A stretch of 64,000 bases of DNA, from positions 21,932 through 85,931 of the forward strand of contig CAJURM010000012.1 in assembly GCA_910589025.1 (NCBI GenBank), in the 5' to 3' direction. Shown one piece after another: positions 37,331 to 46,021 of this stretch; the stretch's first letter is position 1; every line of letters starts with the position of its first letter. The DNA is from an uncultured Odoribacter sp. (lineage in GTDB: Bacteria > Bacteroidota > Bacteroidia > Bacteroidales > Marinifilaceae). The position numbers and the translations under genes are program-made. The notes beneath the pieces are model-generated. The model did not search any database, was not told where the DNA came from, and worked only from the letters and a program-made list of their open reading frames with translations.

Positions 37331-37656
37331 AGTTCGTCCCCCTCCAATTCTGCGACTATCTTGTCAATTTCCGTTCGTAATTCGTTTTCTCTTGCCACGA
37401 TGCGACGGATACGCTCGTTCAGTTCCTTGATGTCGGTCTTCGGTCGAGTGTCTTCAACTTCGATATAACTGCTCACCGACAGGTTATAATCATTCTCGAC
37501 AATAGCCTTCTGTTCTACCGATTTGGCAACATAATCAATGTCTTCCTTCTTATCGAAGATCTCCATAATCCTGTCGATATGCCTGTCTTCAAGTACATTA
37601 TTATTAGTCTCTTTTGTAAAAAAACCTTCACCGCTCACATCTATAAATAAGCGGAA
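37327..37656 (-). pseudogene. hsdM 3' remnant (type I DNA methyltransferase subunit)
   Basis: The last ~109 codons of an HsdM. Recognisable text begins at RLFIDVSGEGFFTKETNNN (HsdM proteins have LFIDAS...FxK.TNxN here) and continues through HIDRIMEIFDKKEDIDYVAK and ENDYNLSVSSYIEVEDTR to a C-terminal coiled coil. Upstream of ~37657 the frame hits a TGA and similarity stops, so the catalytic methyltransferase domain with NPPF is gone. A GTG at 37638 could still start a 103-residue peptide. It overlaps the ORF6N start by four bases. Confidence 0.8.
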
Positions 37657-37711
37657 TCAAAAGATTCCGAACCGGAAGAATATATACCATCTTCGCTCAA
37701 TGGACTTTCTT

Positions 37712-37918
37712 TCAACACCGAAGAAACCTTAGGCATGGAAATAGAGATGAAATTACATTTTTCAGACAATTTCCGATAGTCAAAATAAAAACATGAATTG
37801 TATATAATGTAGCATTTAGTTCCGAGATGATTTTGGTTTCTACATGATGACCGAAACCATATTGTATATGAAAAAAAGAAATCAGCAGTAAACCTATGAA
37901 TTTAATTTTCGTCATCAT
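37712..37918 (-). CDS. Possible small secreted protein or gene fragment
   Basis: A 68-codon frame whose first residues look like a signal peptide (TKIKFIGLLLISFFHIQYGF). The rest has no resemblance I recognise. It begins 24 bases after the BACON-lipoprotein gene on the same strand, where a co-transcribed gene could sit. It may be the head of a gene cut by the deletion that removed most of hsdM. Existence as a protein is uncertain. Confidence 0.3.
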   Translation of the reverse strand: MMTKIKFIGLLLISFFHIQYGFGHHVETKIISELNATLYTIHVFILTIGNCLKNVISSLFPCLRFLRC

Positions 37919-37942
37919 GTCAGATCTATCCGATTAAAATAC

Positions 37943-39019
37943 TTAGAAATCACCAACTTCCCGGTAGTTGATTTGCCATTTATTGCGGTGCCCGTCGGGG
38001 GTAGTTATATTGATAAAAATAATGTATCCGGAGGTATCCAGTTCATAACTCAGTCGCCAGGTTGATTCTTTGTAGTTTATTTCATCCGGCAGATGGGAAG
38101 GACGGAGACCGGTCAATTGCAGCAGGCAGGCATCCTCATCCCAATCAAACAATCCGTACAGGATAAAATAAAACAGGTCTATGTTGAGATTGTTCCACAC
38201 AGAAGAATGGGTAAAGGAAAATATATCCCCGCCATTCTGAAGCATCTTCAATGCGACATCGCTCCATATAAAACCTTTAACCAGCAAAGAACCGGAGGTT
38301 GCAATCCGCGTCAATTTCCCCTCTTCGTCATACTCATACTTCTTATCCCGTTCTATCGTCCCCATATTCATGTTTATTTCTTTTTCATGGGCATTCCGGA
38401 TAACGCGGAGCGGATGTGTATCGACGGAATCCATACAGTCAAAATACGTGTATATTGTCCGGTCGGGGAACGAATCTTCCTGTTTCTGTTCGGAACGGTT
38501 TATTTCCGACAGCCAACTGTTCGTTACCCTGTTTTCACTGCCCATCGTATAAAAAAACATAGGACATACGGTATCCCCGGAGACTACAGAGTAAATAAAA
38601 TTTATCTCTCCGGCTTTATTGTCCTTCTCATCATACATGACAATTTTACTTACCTTTTTATCTCCTTCGGGCCCGGCAGCACGGAAAAGACGAACAGATA
38701 ATTGGGCGTTCCCGCTTCCTTTGATAACAATATTATGTCCTGTCAATTCACGGGGAAATCGGGTAACCCCGACAATGATCCGATTATTGCCCGGTCCGCC
38801 ACTCGTCCGGCTCAACTTCAACCAATCCGGAACCTCTTCATTATTTTCGACCTGCAACTCCCAATCCGACGAGGAAGCAAACTCAATCATGGATGTTGAA
38901 GATCCCGCAAACTTCAATATCGGTGCACTCAGCAACTCCATTTCCGCATCCTTCTCGTCACTCTCACACCCGACAAACAACGAACACAAGCACCACAATA
39001 TAAACAGACCTTTTTTCAT
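37943..39019 (-). CDS. BACON-like domain lipoprotein
   Basis: 358 residues from the ATG at 39019. The lipoprotein signal is MKKGLFILWCLCSLFVGC. Residues ~30-115 resemble a BACON domain: MIEFASSSDWELQVENNEEV, PDWLKLSRTSGGPGNNRIIV and an IVIKGSGNAQLSVRLFRA strand. BACON domains occur on Bacteroidota surface proteins and usually serve as spacers or mucin/glycan-binding modules. The C-terminal ~240 residues carry a repeat-like RDKKYEYDEEGKLTRIATSG and are otherwise unrecognised. A TATATTTG element lies at 39037-39044 (minus). It follows the exporter genes of the RiPP locus, but separate transcription is likely. Confidence 0.72.
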   Translation of the reverse strand: MKKGLFILWCLCSLFVGCESDEKDAEMELLSAPILKFAGSSTSMIEFASSSDWELQVENNEEVPDWLKLSRTSGGPGNNRIIVGVTRFPRELTGHNIVIKGSGNAQLSVRLFRAAGPEGDKKVSKIVMYDEKDNKAGEINFIYSVVSGDTVCPMFFYTMGSENRVTNSWLSEINRSEQKQEDSFPDRTIYTYFDCMDSVDTHPLRVIRNAHEKEINMNMGTIERDKKYEYDEEGKLTRIATSGSLLVKGFIWSDVALKMLQNGGDIFSFTHSSVWNNLNIDLFYFILYGLFDWDEDACLLQLTGLRPSHLPDEINYKESTWRLSYELDTSGYIIFINITTPDGHRNKWQINYREVGDF

Positions 39020-39076
39020 CTTACAAGTATTTTTTTCAAATATAAAAATACAATTCAACATTTACAAGTAAATGAG

Positions 39077-40387
39077 TCACTGCATATCACTATTCCTTTC
39101 AAAACCCTCTTTAAAAATCTGCTTAACCGGATAAAAGATGCGCTCTATTAAACGTAGATCGTCCGTTACTATATCAGCCTGGGCTTTCATCTCCGGATGA
39201 AAAGGCAATTCTTTCCTATAATTCGTATATAAACCATTAGGTAAAACTATTTCCACCACATACCTATCTGCATTGGGAACAGCTGAAATAGCTGCAACTC
39301 TCCCGTTCACTATTCCAAACTCCTGATCCGGATAATTCAGAAACCTTATTATCACCCGCTGCCCGGTTTTTACTTTTCCGGAACGCTCCGGCGGCAACAT
39401 AGCCTTACCTATCAATTCTGTTTTTTGTTCAGGTACAATCGCAAATACCAAATCCCCCGAATTCACATGCTGGTTTTCCTGCCACACTTTCGTAAAGGAG
39501 ACATACCCCGGTACGGAAGCCCTCAGTACATAATTTAACTCCCAATTATTTATTCCGTTTCGAAGTTGTTCAAAAGCTGTTGCATAATTCTGGTATACCC
39601 CCCGTTGCTTATCCGCTCGTTCTAATTGAAGATCCAAGATTCCTGTTTCAAGATCTCCCAATTGTATTTTCAGGTTATCTATGGAGGCATTCAGTTGTTC
39701 CAATGAATTTCTTTGCTGCAAAAGTTTAGTTTTGGATATTTCCAGATCAGCCAAGGCAATAATTCCCTCTTCATACAATACGGAATCCCGCCGATATTGC
39801 CCGTGTGAAATTGCAAACTGTTCAGCTTCAATCTGTCTTTGCCGTAGCAGATTGTGATAGTATGTATCATATTTCGCAATCTGCTTTTTTATAGCATCGA
39901 TTTTCTGCGGATAATAATTAAGAACAAGATAGTTATTCAGATTGTATACATGTTCCTGAAATCCGGTATAAAAAGCCTGGACATCCCCCAATACCAGATT
40001 GTTTACAGAAGAAAATAATTTTACCGCCTTTTCCGGACACCCGCTTACACTATCCAACAGCTTTTTTAAATGCAGTATGTCTTCGGTCTTTGCAGAATTT
40101 TCTATAACAGCGAGGTATTTACCAGACTCTACAAACTGACGGTCTTCCACATATAATTTCATAATCCGACCTGTAAAACGAGCTTTTGCCTCTACGGAAG
40201 GATTGTCACTGGTAAGAATCATTTCTGCTGTAATGGTATCAGGATAACGAAAGAAAAAACTAACACACAGCAAAGCTATCACAACTATAAATAACACGGT
40301 TATCCCCCATCGTAAAACCCATACGGGAGTTTGCCCCAGTACTTCCTGTGCTTCTTCGCTCCGTAATTCTATATTCTGATCCGGCAT
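39077..40387 (-). CDS. HlyD-family secretion adaptor
   Basis: 436 residues starting at the ATG at 40387, directly after the ABC transporter stop; an upstream TTG overlapping that gene is less likely. One membrane segment near the N-terminus (WGITVLFIVVIALLCVSFFF) is followed by a periplasmic lipoyl-type segment (ARFTGRIMKLYVEDRQFVES), a long coiled coil (~95-260) and the second lipoyl half (VPGYVSFTKVWQENQHVNSG). It should bridge the peptidase-ABC exporter to an outer-membrane channel. No TolC gene is in the locus, so one must be supplied in trans. Confidence 0.9.
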   Translation of the reverse strand: MPDQNIELRSEEAQEVLGQTPVWVLRWGITVLFIVVIALLCVSFFFRYPDTITAEMILTSDNPSVEAKARFTGRIMKLYVEDRQFVESGKYLAVIENSAKTEDILHLKKLLDSVSGCPEKAVKLFSSVNNLVLGDVQAFYTGFQEHVYNLNNYLVLNYYPQKIDAIKKQIAKYDTYYHNLLRQRQIEAEQFAISHGQYRRDSVLYEEGIIALADLEISKTKLLQQRNSLEQLNASIDNLKIQLGDLETGILDLQLERADKQRGVYQNYATAFEQLRNGINNWELNYVLRASVPGYVSFTKVWQENQHVNSGDLVFAIVPEQKTELIGKAMLPPERSGKVKTGQRVIIRFLNYPDQEFGIVNGRVAAISAVPNADRYVVEIVLPNGLYTNYRKELPFHPEMKAQADIVTDDLRLIERIFYPVKQIFKEGFERNSDMQ

Positions 40388-40388
40388 C

Positions 40389-42593
40389 TTATTTCCCGAG
40401 TTCAAGTTGATTCCTTACTAAATTATAATATACACCTTTCAGGGCTGTTAATTCTTGATGATTCCCTTCTTCTACAATACGACCACGATCCAAAACAACA
40501 ATGTTGTCTGCATTTTGTACAGTAGAAAGTCGATGAGCTACAATAACAACCGTTTTCCCTTTATAAAACCGATTCAATTTTTCTAATATTATTTTTTCAT
40601 TGTTGGCATCGAGTGCATTAGTCGCTTCATCCAAAAAGATAAAATCAGGATTTTTATAAACAGCCCTTGCAATAAGTATCCGTTGCCGTTGCCCCTGGCT
40701 CATGCCGTTTCCTTCCATACCAATCTGAGTATTATAACCCAATGGCAAATTATCGATATAATCACTTATATTAGCCATATCCGCAGCTCTCATGAGGCGT
40801 TGGGTATCAATCACCTCATCACCGATTGCAATGTTCCGGGCAATTGAATCTGAAAAAATAAAACCATCCTGCAATACGGAACCGGTTATACTTCTCCAAA
40901 AGTGAGGATTTACATTTTTCAAAGACAGATTACCGATTTTAATACTTCCCTGATTAGGTTCATAAAAACCCAGCATTAATTTTACCAATGTCGTTTTACC
41001 GCTGCCACTGGCACCTACAATAGCTGTTACCTTGTTTTGCGGAATTTTCAGACAAATATCATTTAACACATAATCCCGTTCCGAACCATCATAGCTGAAA
41101 CTAAGGTTTTCAATATGGATAGAATGCTCCTCAGGCAGCAAAACCGTTTTAGTTCCGATATTTTGTTCTTCATCCGTTTTCAAATGTATTTCACACAATC
41201 TTTCCATACTGATTTTTGCATCCTGCAAAGAACGCACAAATTCAATAAACTGCTCTATCGGAGAATTAAGCTGACCAATTATGTAAGTAACCGCCATCAT
41301 CATGCCTAATGTCATTTCACCCTCAACAACAGCCCGAGCTGCAATATACGTGATTAGTATATTCGTTATCTGATTGAAAAAAACGGAACCGATTTGCTGA
41401 TACTGTTGCAAAGCCAGTCCTTTAATGCTGATTTTGAAAAGCTTTACCTGTATCCGTTCCCATTTCCACCGTTTCTGCTTCTCACAATTATTCAGTTTAA
41501 TATCCTGCATCCCGGTAATAAGTTGAATAATCGTACTCTGTTCACTGGAAGCCTGTGCAAAACGCTTCATATCCAGTTCCCGCCTGTACTTCATAAATGC
41601 AAATATCCACACAACATACAACGCATTTCCTATAACGAACAATCCCAAAAGAGAAAGATCATAATAGACCAACACCAGACCAAAAACAAGAAAATTGACA
41701 AAGGAAAAAAGTGTCGCAATGGAAGAACCGGTTAAAAAATTTTCAATTCGGTTATGGTCTCCGATCCGTTGTATGATATCCCCAACCATTTTCGTATCAA
41801 AAAAATGCAGGGGAAGCCTCATCAGTTTTGCCAGAAAATCCGAAATCAATGATATATTAATTCGGGTGTTCATGTGAAGCAAAAGCCAGCTCCGGATAAA
41901 ATCGACAGACAGGCGCGCAATAAAAATTATCAGTTGCGCAACTAAAATAAGTGTAATAAAACTGAGATTGTTATCCCGTATACCTACATCCACCAATGCC
42001 TGAGTGAGAAAAGGAAAGATTAACTGTAATATACTTGCCGTAATCATTCCCAGTATTAATTGTGTGATTTCCTTTTTATGAGGCTTCAAATACTGTAAAA
42101 AATAGGAAAGACTACGGGAAGAATCTTCTTTTTCCCCTTCACCTTTATAAAATTCGGGACCGGATTGTAACTGAAGGGCAACCCCATATTCTTTTTTGTT
42201 TTCAACAGTATTAATCCAACATTTTTTCAGCTCCTGTTCATTGTAAATAATGATACGACCTCCCGCAGGATCAGCAATATATATTTTATATTTCCCCTTA
42301 CTGCGCTTAACCTTATAACAAACTACAAAATGATTCTGGTTCCAGTATAATATAGCCGGCAAAGCTATTTCCTCCAGTTGTTCAAAAGTGATTTGCACCC
42401 CACTCGTCCGGAAACCGATAGATTCTGCCGCGTCGCTTATGCCTAAAAGAGAGACGCCAAGCCGGGAAATAAAACACTTTTCCCTCAACGTCTGCAAACT
42501 ATACGTCCGTCCATAATATTTAGCAATCATGCGCACACATGTCGGACCGCAATCCATTTGATCTAATTGGGCAAAAACAGGGAAGTGCTTCAT
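40389..42593 (-). CDS. C39-peptidase bacteriocin-type ABC exporter
   Basis: 734 residues. The N-terminal C39 peptidase (~1-130) has Cys15 in DQMDCGPTCVRMIAKYYG, His in WNQNHFVVCYKV and Asp in YIADPAGGR. It should cut leaders after double glycine. Six membrane segments follow (~170-450), then a nucleotide-binding domain with GASGSGKTTLV (Walker A), GMSQGQRQRILIARA (signature), DFIFLDEATNALD (Walker B) and VIVAHRLSTVQ. The precursor at 46.1 kb ends its leader with GG, so this enzyme is its likely processing and export machine. HlyD follows with a one-base gap. Confidence 0.95.
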   Translation of the reverse strand: MKHFPVFAQLDQMDCGPTCVRMIAKYYGRTYSLQTLREKCFISRLGVSLLGISDAAESIGFRTSGVQITFEQLEEIALPAILYWNQNHFVVCYKVKRSKGKYKIYIADPAGGRIIIYNEQELKKCWINTVENKKEYGVALQLQSGPEFYKGEGEKEDSSRSLSYFLQYLKPHKKEITQLILGMITASILQLIFPFLTQALVDVGIRDNNLSFITLILVAQLIIFIARLSVDFIRSWLLLHMNTRINISLISDFLAKLMRLPLHFFDTKMVGDIIQRIGDHNRIENFLTGSSIATLFSFVNFLVFGLVLVYYDLSLLGLFVIGNALYVVWIFAFMKYRRELDMKRFAQASSEQSTIIQLITGMQDIKLNNCEKQKRWKWERIQVKLFKISIKGLALQQYQQIGSVFFNQITNILITYIAARAVVEGEMTLGMMMAVTYIIGQLNSPIEQFIEFVRSLQDAKISMERLCEIHLKTDEEQNIGTKTVLLPEEHSIHIENLSFSYDGSERDYVLNDICLKIPQNKVTAIVGASGSGKTTLVKLMLGFYEPNQGSIKIGNLSLKNVNPHFWRSITGSVLQDGFIFSDSIARNIAIGDEVIDTQRLMRAADMANISDYIDNLPLGYNTQIGMEGNGMSQGQRQRILIARAVYKNPDFIFLDEATNALDANNEKIILEKLNRFYKGKTVVIVAHRLSTVQNADNIVVLDRGRIVEEGNHQELTALKGVYYNLVRNQLELGK

Positions 42594-42642
42594 TTACTCA
42601 TATAACATTATGGAAAAAATTTTATTGTAAATTCAATAATAA

Positions 42643-43761
42643 TCAAGATTTAGCACTAAGTTTTGTTTTTATCCTTTTCACATGCTCTTCATAAATAGGA
42701 ATCATTAATTTCATCTCCTTATCTTTATGAGCCAATTTTAACGCCTTTAAATAATAACGTTTAGCTTCTTTTGATTTTTGTTGATTTTCTAATAATTCAC
42801 CAAAACTATCATACAGATTCGCAGAAAATGGATAGTAATCAAGTGCTTCTTTCAATATTTTTTCTGCTTTCTCCCAATCTTCATCTTCCATATAATAATA
42901 TCCCAAACTATTATAATCATCTTCACCAGGAATAATCTCTTCCTCCCAAAAAGAAGATAGTTGTCTAAAATGTGAATAAAATAATGAATCATTATGTAAT
43001 TCTTCAATGCTATCCCATTTTTCCTCATTCAAATAAAAATCTTGAAATATAAATTCTATTCCCTTTCGTATTCCCATAAAAATAGCTGAATTATGATCTT
43101 CATCCTTAAATATATCTTTTTGATGAAGCATTTTAGTACTTCTCTTCTGAAACAAGGAATCCACATCTTTTTGTATAATAGGAAAATCATATTCTCCATA
43201 AGCACAATAGAATTTTTTTATTCCACTCCACGATGAATTATCCAAGGGATAACTTTTTAAAAATAAGCCTTTATTTATCCATAAGGTCGGACTAATGGCT
43301 ATCACTGCATTAAAAAGCTTCCTGTTTAATGCAGCATTCAATACAAAACTCCCCCCATGGGAATGTCCTACACCAACCCGAATAGAATTGATCCGGTAAT
43401 TTTTCTCAATCATAGGAAATAATTTCAGAGATAAAATATTATAGAAAAAATCATTCCCATTTAAATTATTTTCCCCTTGATCTATTAACTCCTGTTCCCG
43501 CTTATATTGTTCTATCCCAACAATAATAAAAGGCGGATAAACATCCCAGTTATAACGACAGATAGCAACTAAGACATCAAATAGCATCTGACCATCAAAA
43601 ACATATACTACCGGATAATTCAATTTACTTTTATCATAATTATCAGGCAAGTATACCCTTGCTCGATAAAAACTATTTATCGCTATTTCTTTCGCTTTAA
43701 AATATTGTCCTTCGGACTTCAAAAAAGCTAATAAGCCAATAAAAAATAATATAAGTTTCAT
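42643..43761 (-). CDS. Secreted esterase-fold protein with C-terminal TPR repeats
   Basis: 372 residues from the ATG at 43761. A signal peptide (MKLILFFIGLLAFLKSEGQ) directs it to the periplasm or surface. Residues ~25-260 form an esterase-type alpha/beta hydrolase: VYLPDNYDKSKLNYPVVYVF, the nucleophile elbow VGVGHSHGGSF, and a likely late His in KDEDHNSAIFMG. Residues ~285-372 are TPR-like (LGYYYMEDEDWEKAEKIL, LYDSFGELLENQQKSKEAKR). It lies 15 bases after the SPASM gene, inside the RiPP locus. Hydrolysis of the modified peptide's ester bonds, or self-protection, is a hypothesis only. Confidence 0.82.
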   Translation of the reverse strand: MKLILFFIGLLAFLKSEGQYFKAKEIAINSFYRARVYLPDNYDKSKLNYPVVYVFDGQMLFDVLVAICRYNWDVYPPFIIVGIEQYKREQELIDQGENNLNGNDFFYNILSLKLFPMIEKNYRINSIRVGVGHSHGGSFVLNAALNRKLFNAVIAISPTLWINKGLFLKSYPLDNSSWSGIKKFYCAYGEYDFPIIQKDVDSLFQKRSTKMLHQKDIFKDEDHNSAIFMGIRKGIEFIFQDFYLNEEKWDSIEELHNDSLFYSHFRQLSSFWEEEIIPGEDDYNSLGYYYMEDEDWEKAEKILKEALDYYPFSANLYDSFGELLENQQKSKEAKRYYLKALKLAHKDKEMKLMIPIYEEHVKRIKTKLSAKS

Positions 43762-43776
43762 AAATAAAATCAATAA

Positions 43777-44775
43777 CTAATTCCAACGACATGTATAAGG
43801 ATCGTATTTACAATTAATAGGAGAAGCATCTAATTCATTATTTTCAGTATAAGCCCTACAATCTAAACATACATATCTAAATTCACAATCTCGACATTTC
43901 TTTATATGATCCTTATTCATTTTCCATATTTTCTTAAAATTATTATTCTGTAATATTTGCTGTAAAGTATTGATTTTATAATTTCCATAAATTTGAGGGA
44001 AAGATGGACAATGACTTATATTTCCATAAATATCAACAGAGATTTTTCTATTTAAACAATTATTATAATTCATTGACTCTGTTATCATATTTAACGTATA
44101 ACAAAAATTATTTGAAGCAATTTTTCCACAACTATTTAAATTTAATTTTTCTGCAATAAAAAGAATATTACCCATAGAATCATCACCTTTCCTATACAAT
44201 TGAGTTTTAGGTGCAGAAAAAAGAGCTAAAGATTTTATTCTGATATTATAATCTATCATATAGTCTAATTCTCCTAAACTATAATCTTTATATTCAGCCA
44301 AAAGAATATCTATTGATTCGATTCCTGTATATTCAAAAAAATTCAATATCTTCAATATTTGTTTAATCTCTTTTTTTTCAAAAAACCTAATCATAATAGC
44401 TTTGCAGCCCAAAGAATCTAACTCTTTAACAAACAATGAAAAATCGTAATCAATATTTGTACCAATATCAACTATAGCATTTGTTATCAAAGATGGACTA
44501 TCCCAAACAGGTGCGATTGGAGGAAAATTATTAGGATGATTAGTCCAAAAACCTAATTTATTCTCTTCTAAAAAATTTAAATATTCATTCAAAATTTCAT
44601 TCTCATAGATCTGTTTTAATTTATTAAAATCAAGTACTCCATCTTTTAAAATATTATAAAGATCTAAAGGAATCAGATATAAACAAAAACGTTGTGTATC
44701 TGTAATCGAAGCCCTTTTACTTCCTTTTACAAGTATACAACAAGCATATAGTCTAAAAAAACTATTTACTTTCAT
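43777..44775 (-). CDS. Grasp-with-spasm SPASM-domain peptide maturase
   Basis: 332 residues. The start LYACCILVKGSKRASITDTQ matches the N-terminus of SPASM proteins from grasp-with-spasm RiPP systems. The C-terminal SPASM region (~225-332) has many cysteines: NNFCYTLNMITES, GNISHCPSFPQIYGNYK, KKCRDCEFRYVCLDCRAY, INCKYDPYTCRW. The CxxxCxxC motif of radical SAM enzymes is absent; the equivalent place reads NAIVDIGTN. Its start overlaps the stop of the upstream small gene (ATGA). It should act with the ATP-grasp enzyme, perhaps in substrate binding. Base composition is very AT-rich. Confidence 0.88.
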   Translation of the reverse strand: MKVNSFFRLYACCILVKGSKRASITDTQRFCLYLIPLDLYNILKDGVLDFNKLKQIYENEILNEYLNFLEENKLGFWTNHPNNFPPIAPVWDSPSLITNAIVDIGTNIDYDFSLFVKELDSLGCKAIMIRFFEKKEIKQILKILNFFEYTGIESIDILLAEYKDYSLGELDYMIDYNIRIKSLALFSAPKTQLYRKGDDSMGNILFIAEKLNLNSCGKIASNNFCYTLNMITESMNYNNCLNRKISVDIYGNISHCPSFPQIYGNYKINTLQQILQNNNFKKIWKMNKDHIKKCRDCEFRYVCLDCRAYTENNELDASPINCKYDPYTCRWN

Positions 44776-44975
44776 ACAGTTAATATATTACAAATTGATT
44801 TATAAAAAGGTCTTGGCACAAATGAAGATGTACTATATTTACTAACCTGTACAACTGTTGGTAAATTTAAATTTTCGTTATTTTCACAAGTAAAATTTTC
44901 CTTTTCCGTAAACATGTAGCTTACGGGCAATAAATGTTTTACTACTTTGGGAAATTTCATATATTTATTTTTCAT
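44772..44975 (-). CDS. Unrecognised 67-residue protein between the two RiPP maturases
   Basis: From ATG 44975 (MKNKYMKFPKVVKHLLPVSY) or the in-frame ATG at 44960. The start overlaps the end of the ATP-grasp gene by 11 bases and the stop overlaps the start of the SPASM gene (ATGA), so it should be translated with both. The sequence has two cysteines (ENFTCENN, YKSICNILTV) and an aromatic/serine-rich tail (SKYSTSSFVPRPFYKS). It has no double-glycine leader and does not look like PqqD-type recognition domains. The upstream and downstream genes are each complete, so it is not a frameshifted piece of either. Function unknown. Confidence 0.7.
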   Translation of the reverse strand: MKNKYMKFPKVVKHLLPVSYMFTEKENFTCENNENLNLPTVVQVSKYSTSSFVPRPFYKSICNILTV

Positions 44976-45963
44976 TCTCTGACAATTTTTGAGCAACAAT
45001 TTTTTCTAAATAATAATTACATGGTTCTGAAACCATTGCAAATTGTCCTACAGGATTTACTTCTAAAAAATAATAATCTTCATCTTTAGTATAAACTAAA
45101 TCTATAGAACCAGAATTTAATTTAAGATTATCCATCAATCTTTTCAATTTCATCGAAATTGTCTTCGGAAGATCGTAGGGCACATATCTATTAGGTATCT
45201 CTTTGGAATACTTCCTAAAATCTACTTTTGTTTGTTCTATTTCTTGAGAAAAAATAGCCATGCTATAAAATTCACCCCATAAATAGAATGTTCTAATCTC
45301 ATATTCTTTTTCAAGTTTTTTTTGAAATAAAGAAGGAAAGAATGTATTGGGAATATTGTCAAACGTTAGTATCTCTTCTGTATATACTGAATAAAAAGCG
45401 TCATCATCTGAAAAATGAAGAGATTCATTTATAGCCTTTGTAATAATAGACTTATGTTTTACTTTAAAATTAATAACATCTTCTTTTCGATTCGTAATTA
45501 AAGTAGGGGGTATTAATAAACCCACTTTATTAGCTTCAGTTAAAACATTCAACTTATTAGGTGAAGCTGTTTCAGCTGAATTTATATTTGGTAACAATGA
45601 CACCAAATTTTTATTTATAAAAGAGGAAAGAAAATAAGATTCCTCCTGTAAATTTTGACTTATTTCTTTAGAAAACTTTAATGTTTTTTGTGAAAAAAAG
45701 CGAGTGAGTTCTATAGTTCCCGTTAATATTTTAAAATATCCACCTCTTCTATACCAAAACGCCGTAACTTCTGAAACATCTATTTCATGATCAGCAACAC
45801 AAAATTTTATGCGATTTACCTCATTTGAGGATAATTCTATATGAAATAAATTACATATATCTTTATCTAAATTTATACGAACAACTTCTTTTTTTAAATA
45901 AATCAACCATGCAATGACATCACATGTCGTTTCTTCAAAGCTTTGTGTAAAAATTAATATCAT
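44965..45963 (-). CDS. Grasp-with-spasm ATP-grasp peptide maturase
   Basis: 332 residues from the ATG at 45963 (MILIFTQSFEETTCDVIAWL). It is an ATP-grasp ligase of the graspetide-synthetase type. Visible parts are the N-terminal domain ending near WYRRGGYFKILTG, the ATP-binding lysines around KHKSIITKAINES, KLEKEYEIRTFYLWGEFYSM with the conserved R, and the metal-binding C-terminus GSIDLVYTKDEDYYFLEVNP (acidic E.N). Such enzymes activate Asp/Glu side chains of a precursor and join them to Thr/Ser or Lys, making ester or amide macrocycles. It lies 58 bases downstream of the precursor, beyond a terminator hairpin. Confidence 0.92.
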   Translation of the reverse strand: MILIFTQSFEETTCDVIAWLIYLKKEVVRINLDKDICNLFHIELSSNEVNRIKFCVADHEIDVSEVTAFWYRRGGYFKILTGTIELTRFFSQKTLKFSKEISQNLQEESYFLSSFINKNLVSLLPNINSAETASPNKLNVLTEANKVGLLIPPTLITNRKEDVINFKVKHKSIITKAINESLHFSDDDAFYSVYTEEILTFDNIPNTFFPSLFQKKLEKEYEIRTFYLWGEFYSMAIFSQEIEQTKVDFRKYSKEIPNRYVPYDLPKTISMKLKRLMDNLKLNSGSIDLVYTKDEDYYFLEVNPVGQFAMVSEPCNYYLEKIVAQKLSENEK

Positions 45964-45966
45964 ATA

Positions 45967-46011
45967 AATACTAAAAATAGCCACTGAAGTAAAAACTAAA
46001 CTTCAGCGGCT
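45967..46011 (-). terminator. Intercistronic terminator/attenuator between RiPP precursor and maturases
   Basis: On the minus strand a 12-bp stem, AGCCGCTGAAGT (46011-46000) with ACTTCAGTGGCT (45990-45979), has one G-T pair and a nine-base loop, and is followed by ATTTTTAGTATTT. It begins 11 bases after the precursor stop and ends just before the ATP-grasp ATG. It should end most transcripts after the precursor and let a fraction through to the enzymes. Confidence 0.8.
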
Positions 46012-46021
46012 AATTAAAATT

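Noticed and set aside
44772..44975. Small RiPP gene as a frameshifted N-terminus of the SPASM protein
   Set aside because: The SPASM protein has a complete family-type N-terminus (LYACCILVKGSKRASITDTQ) of its own.
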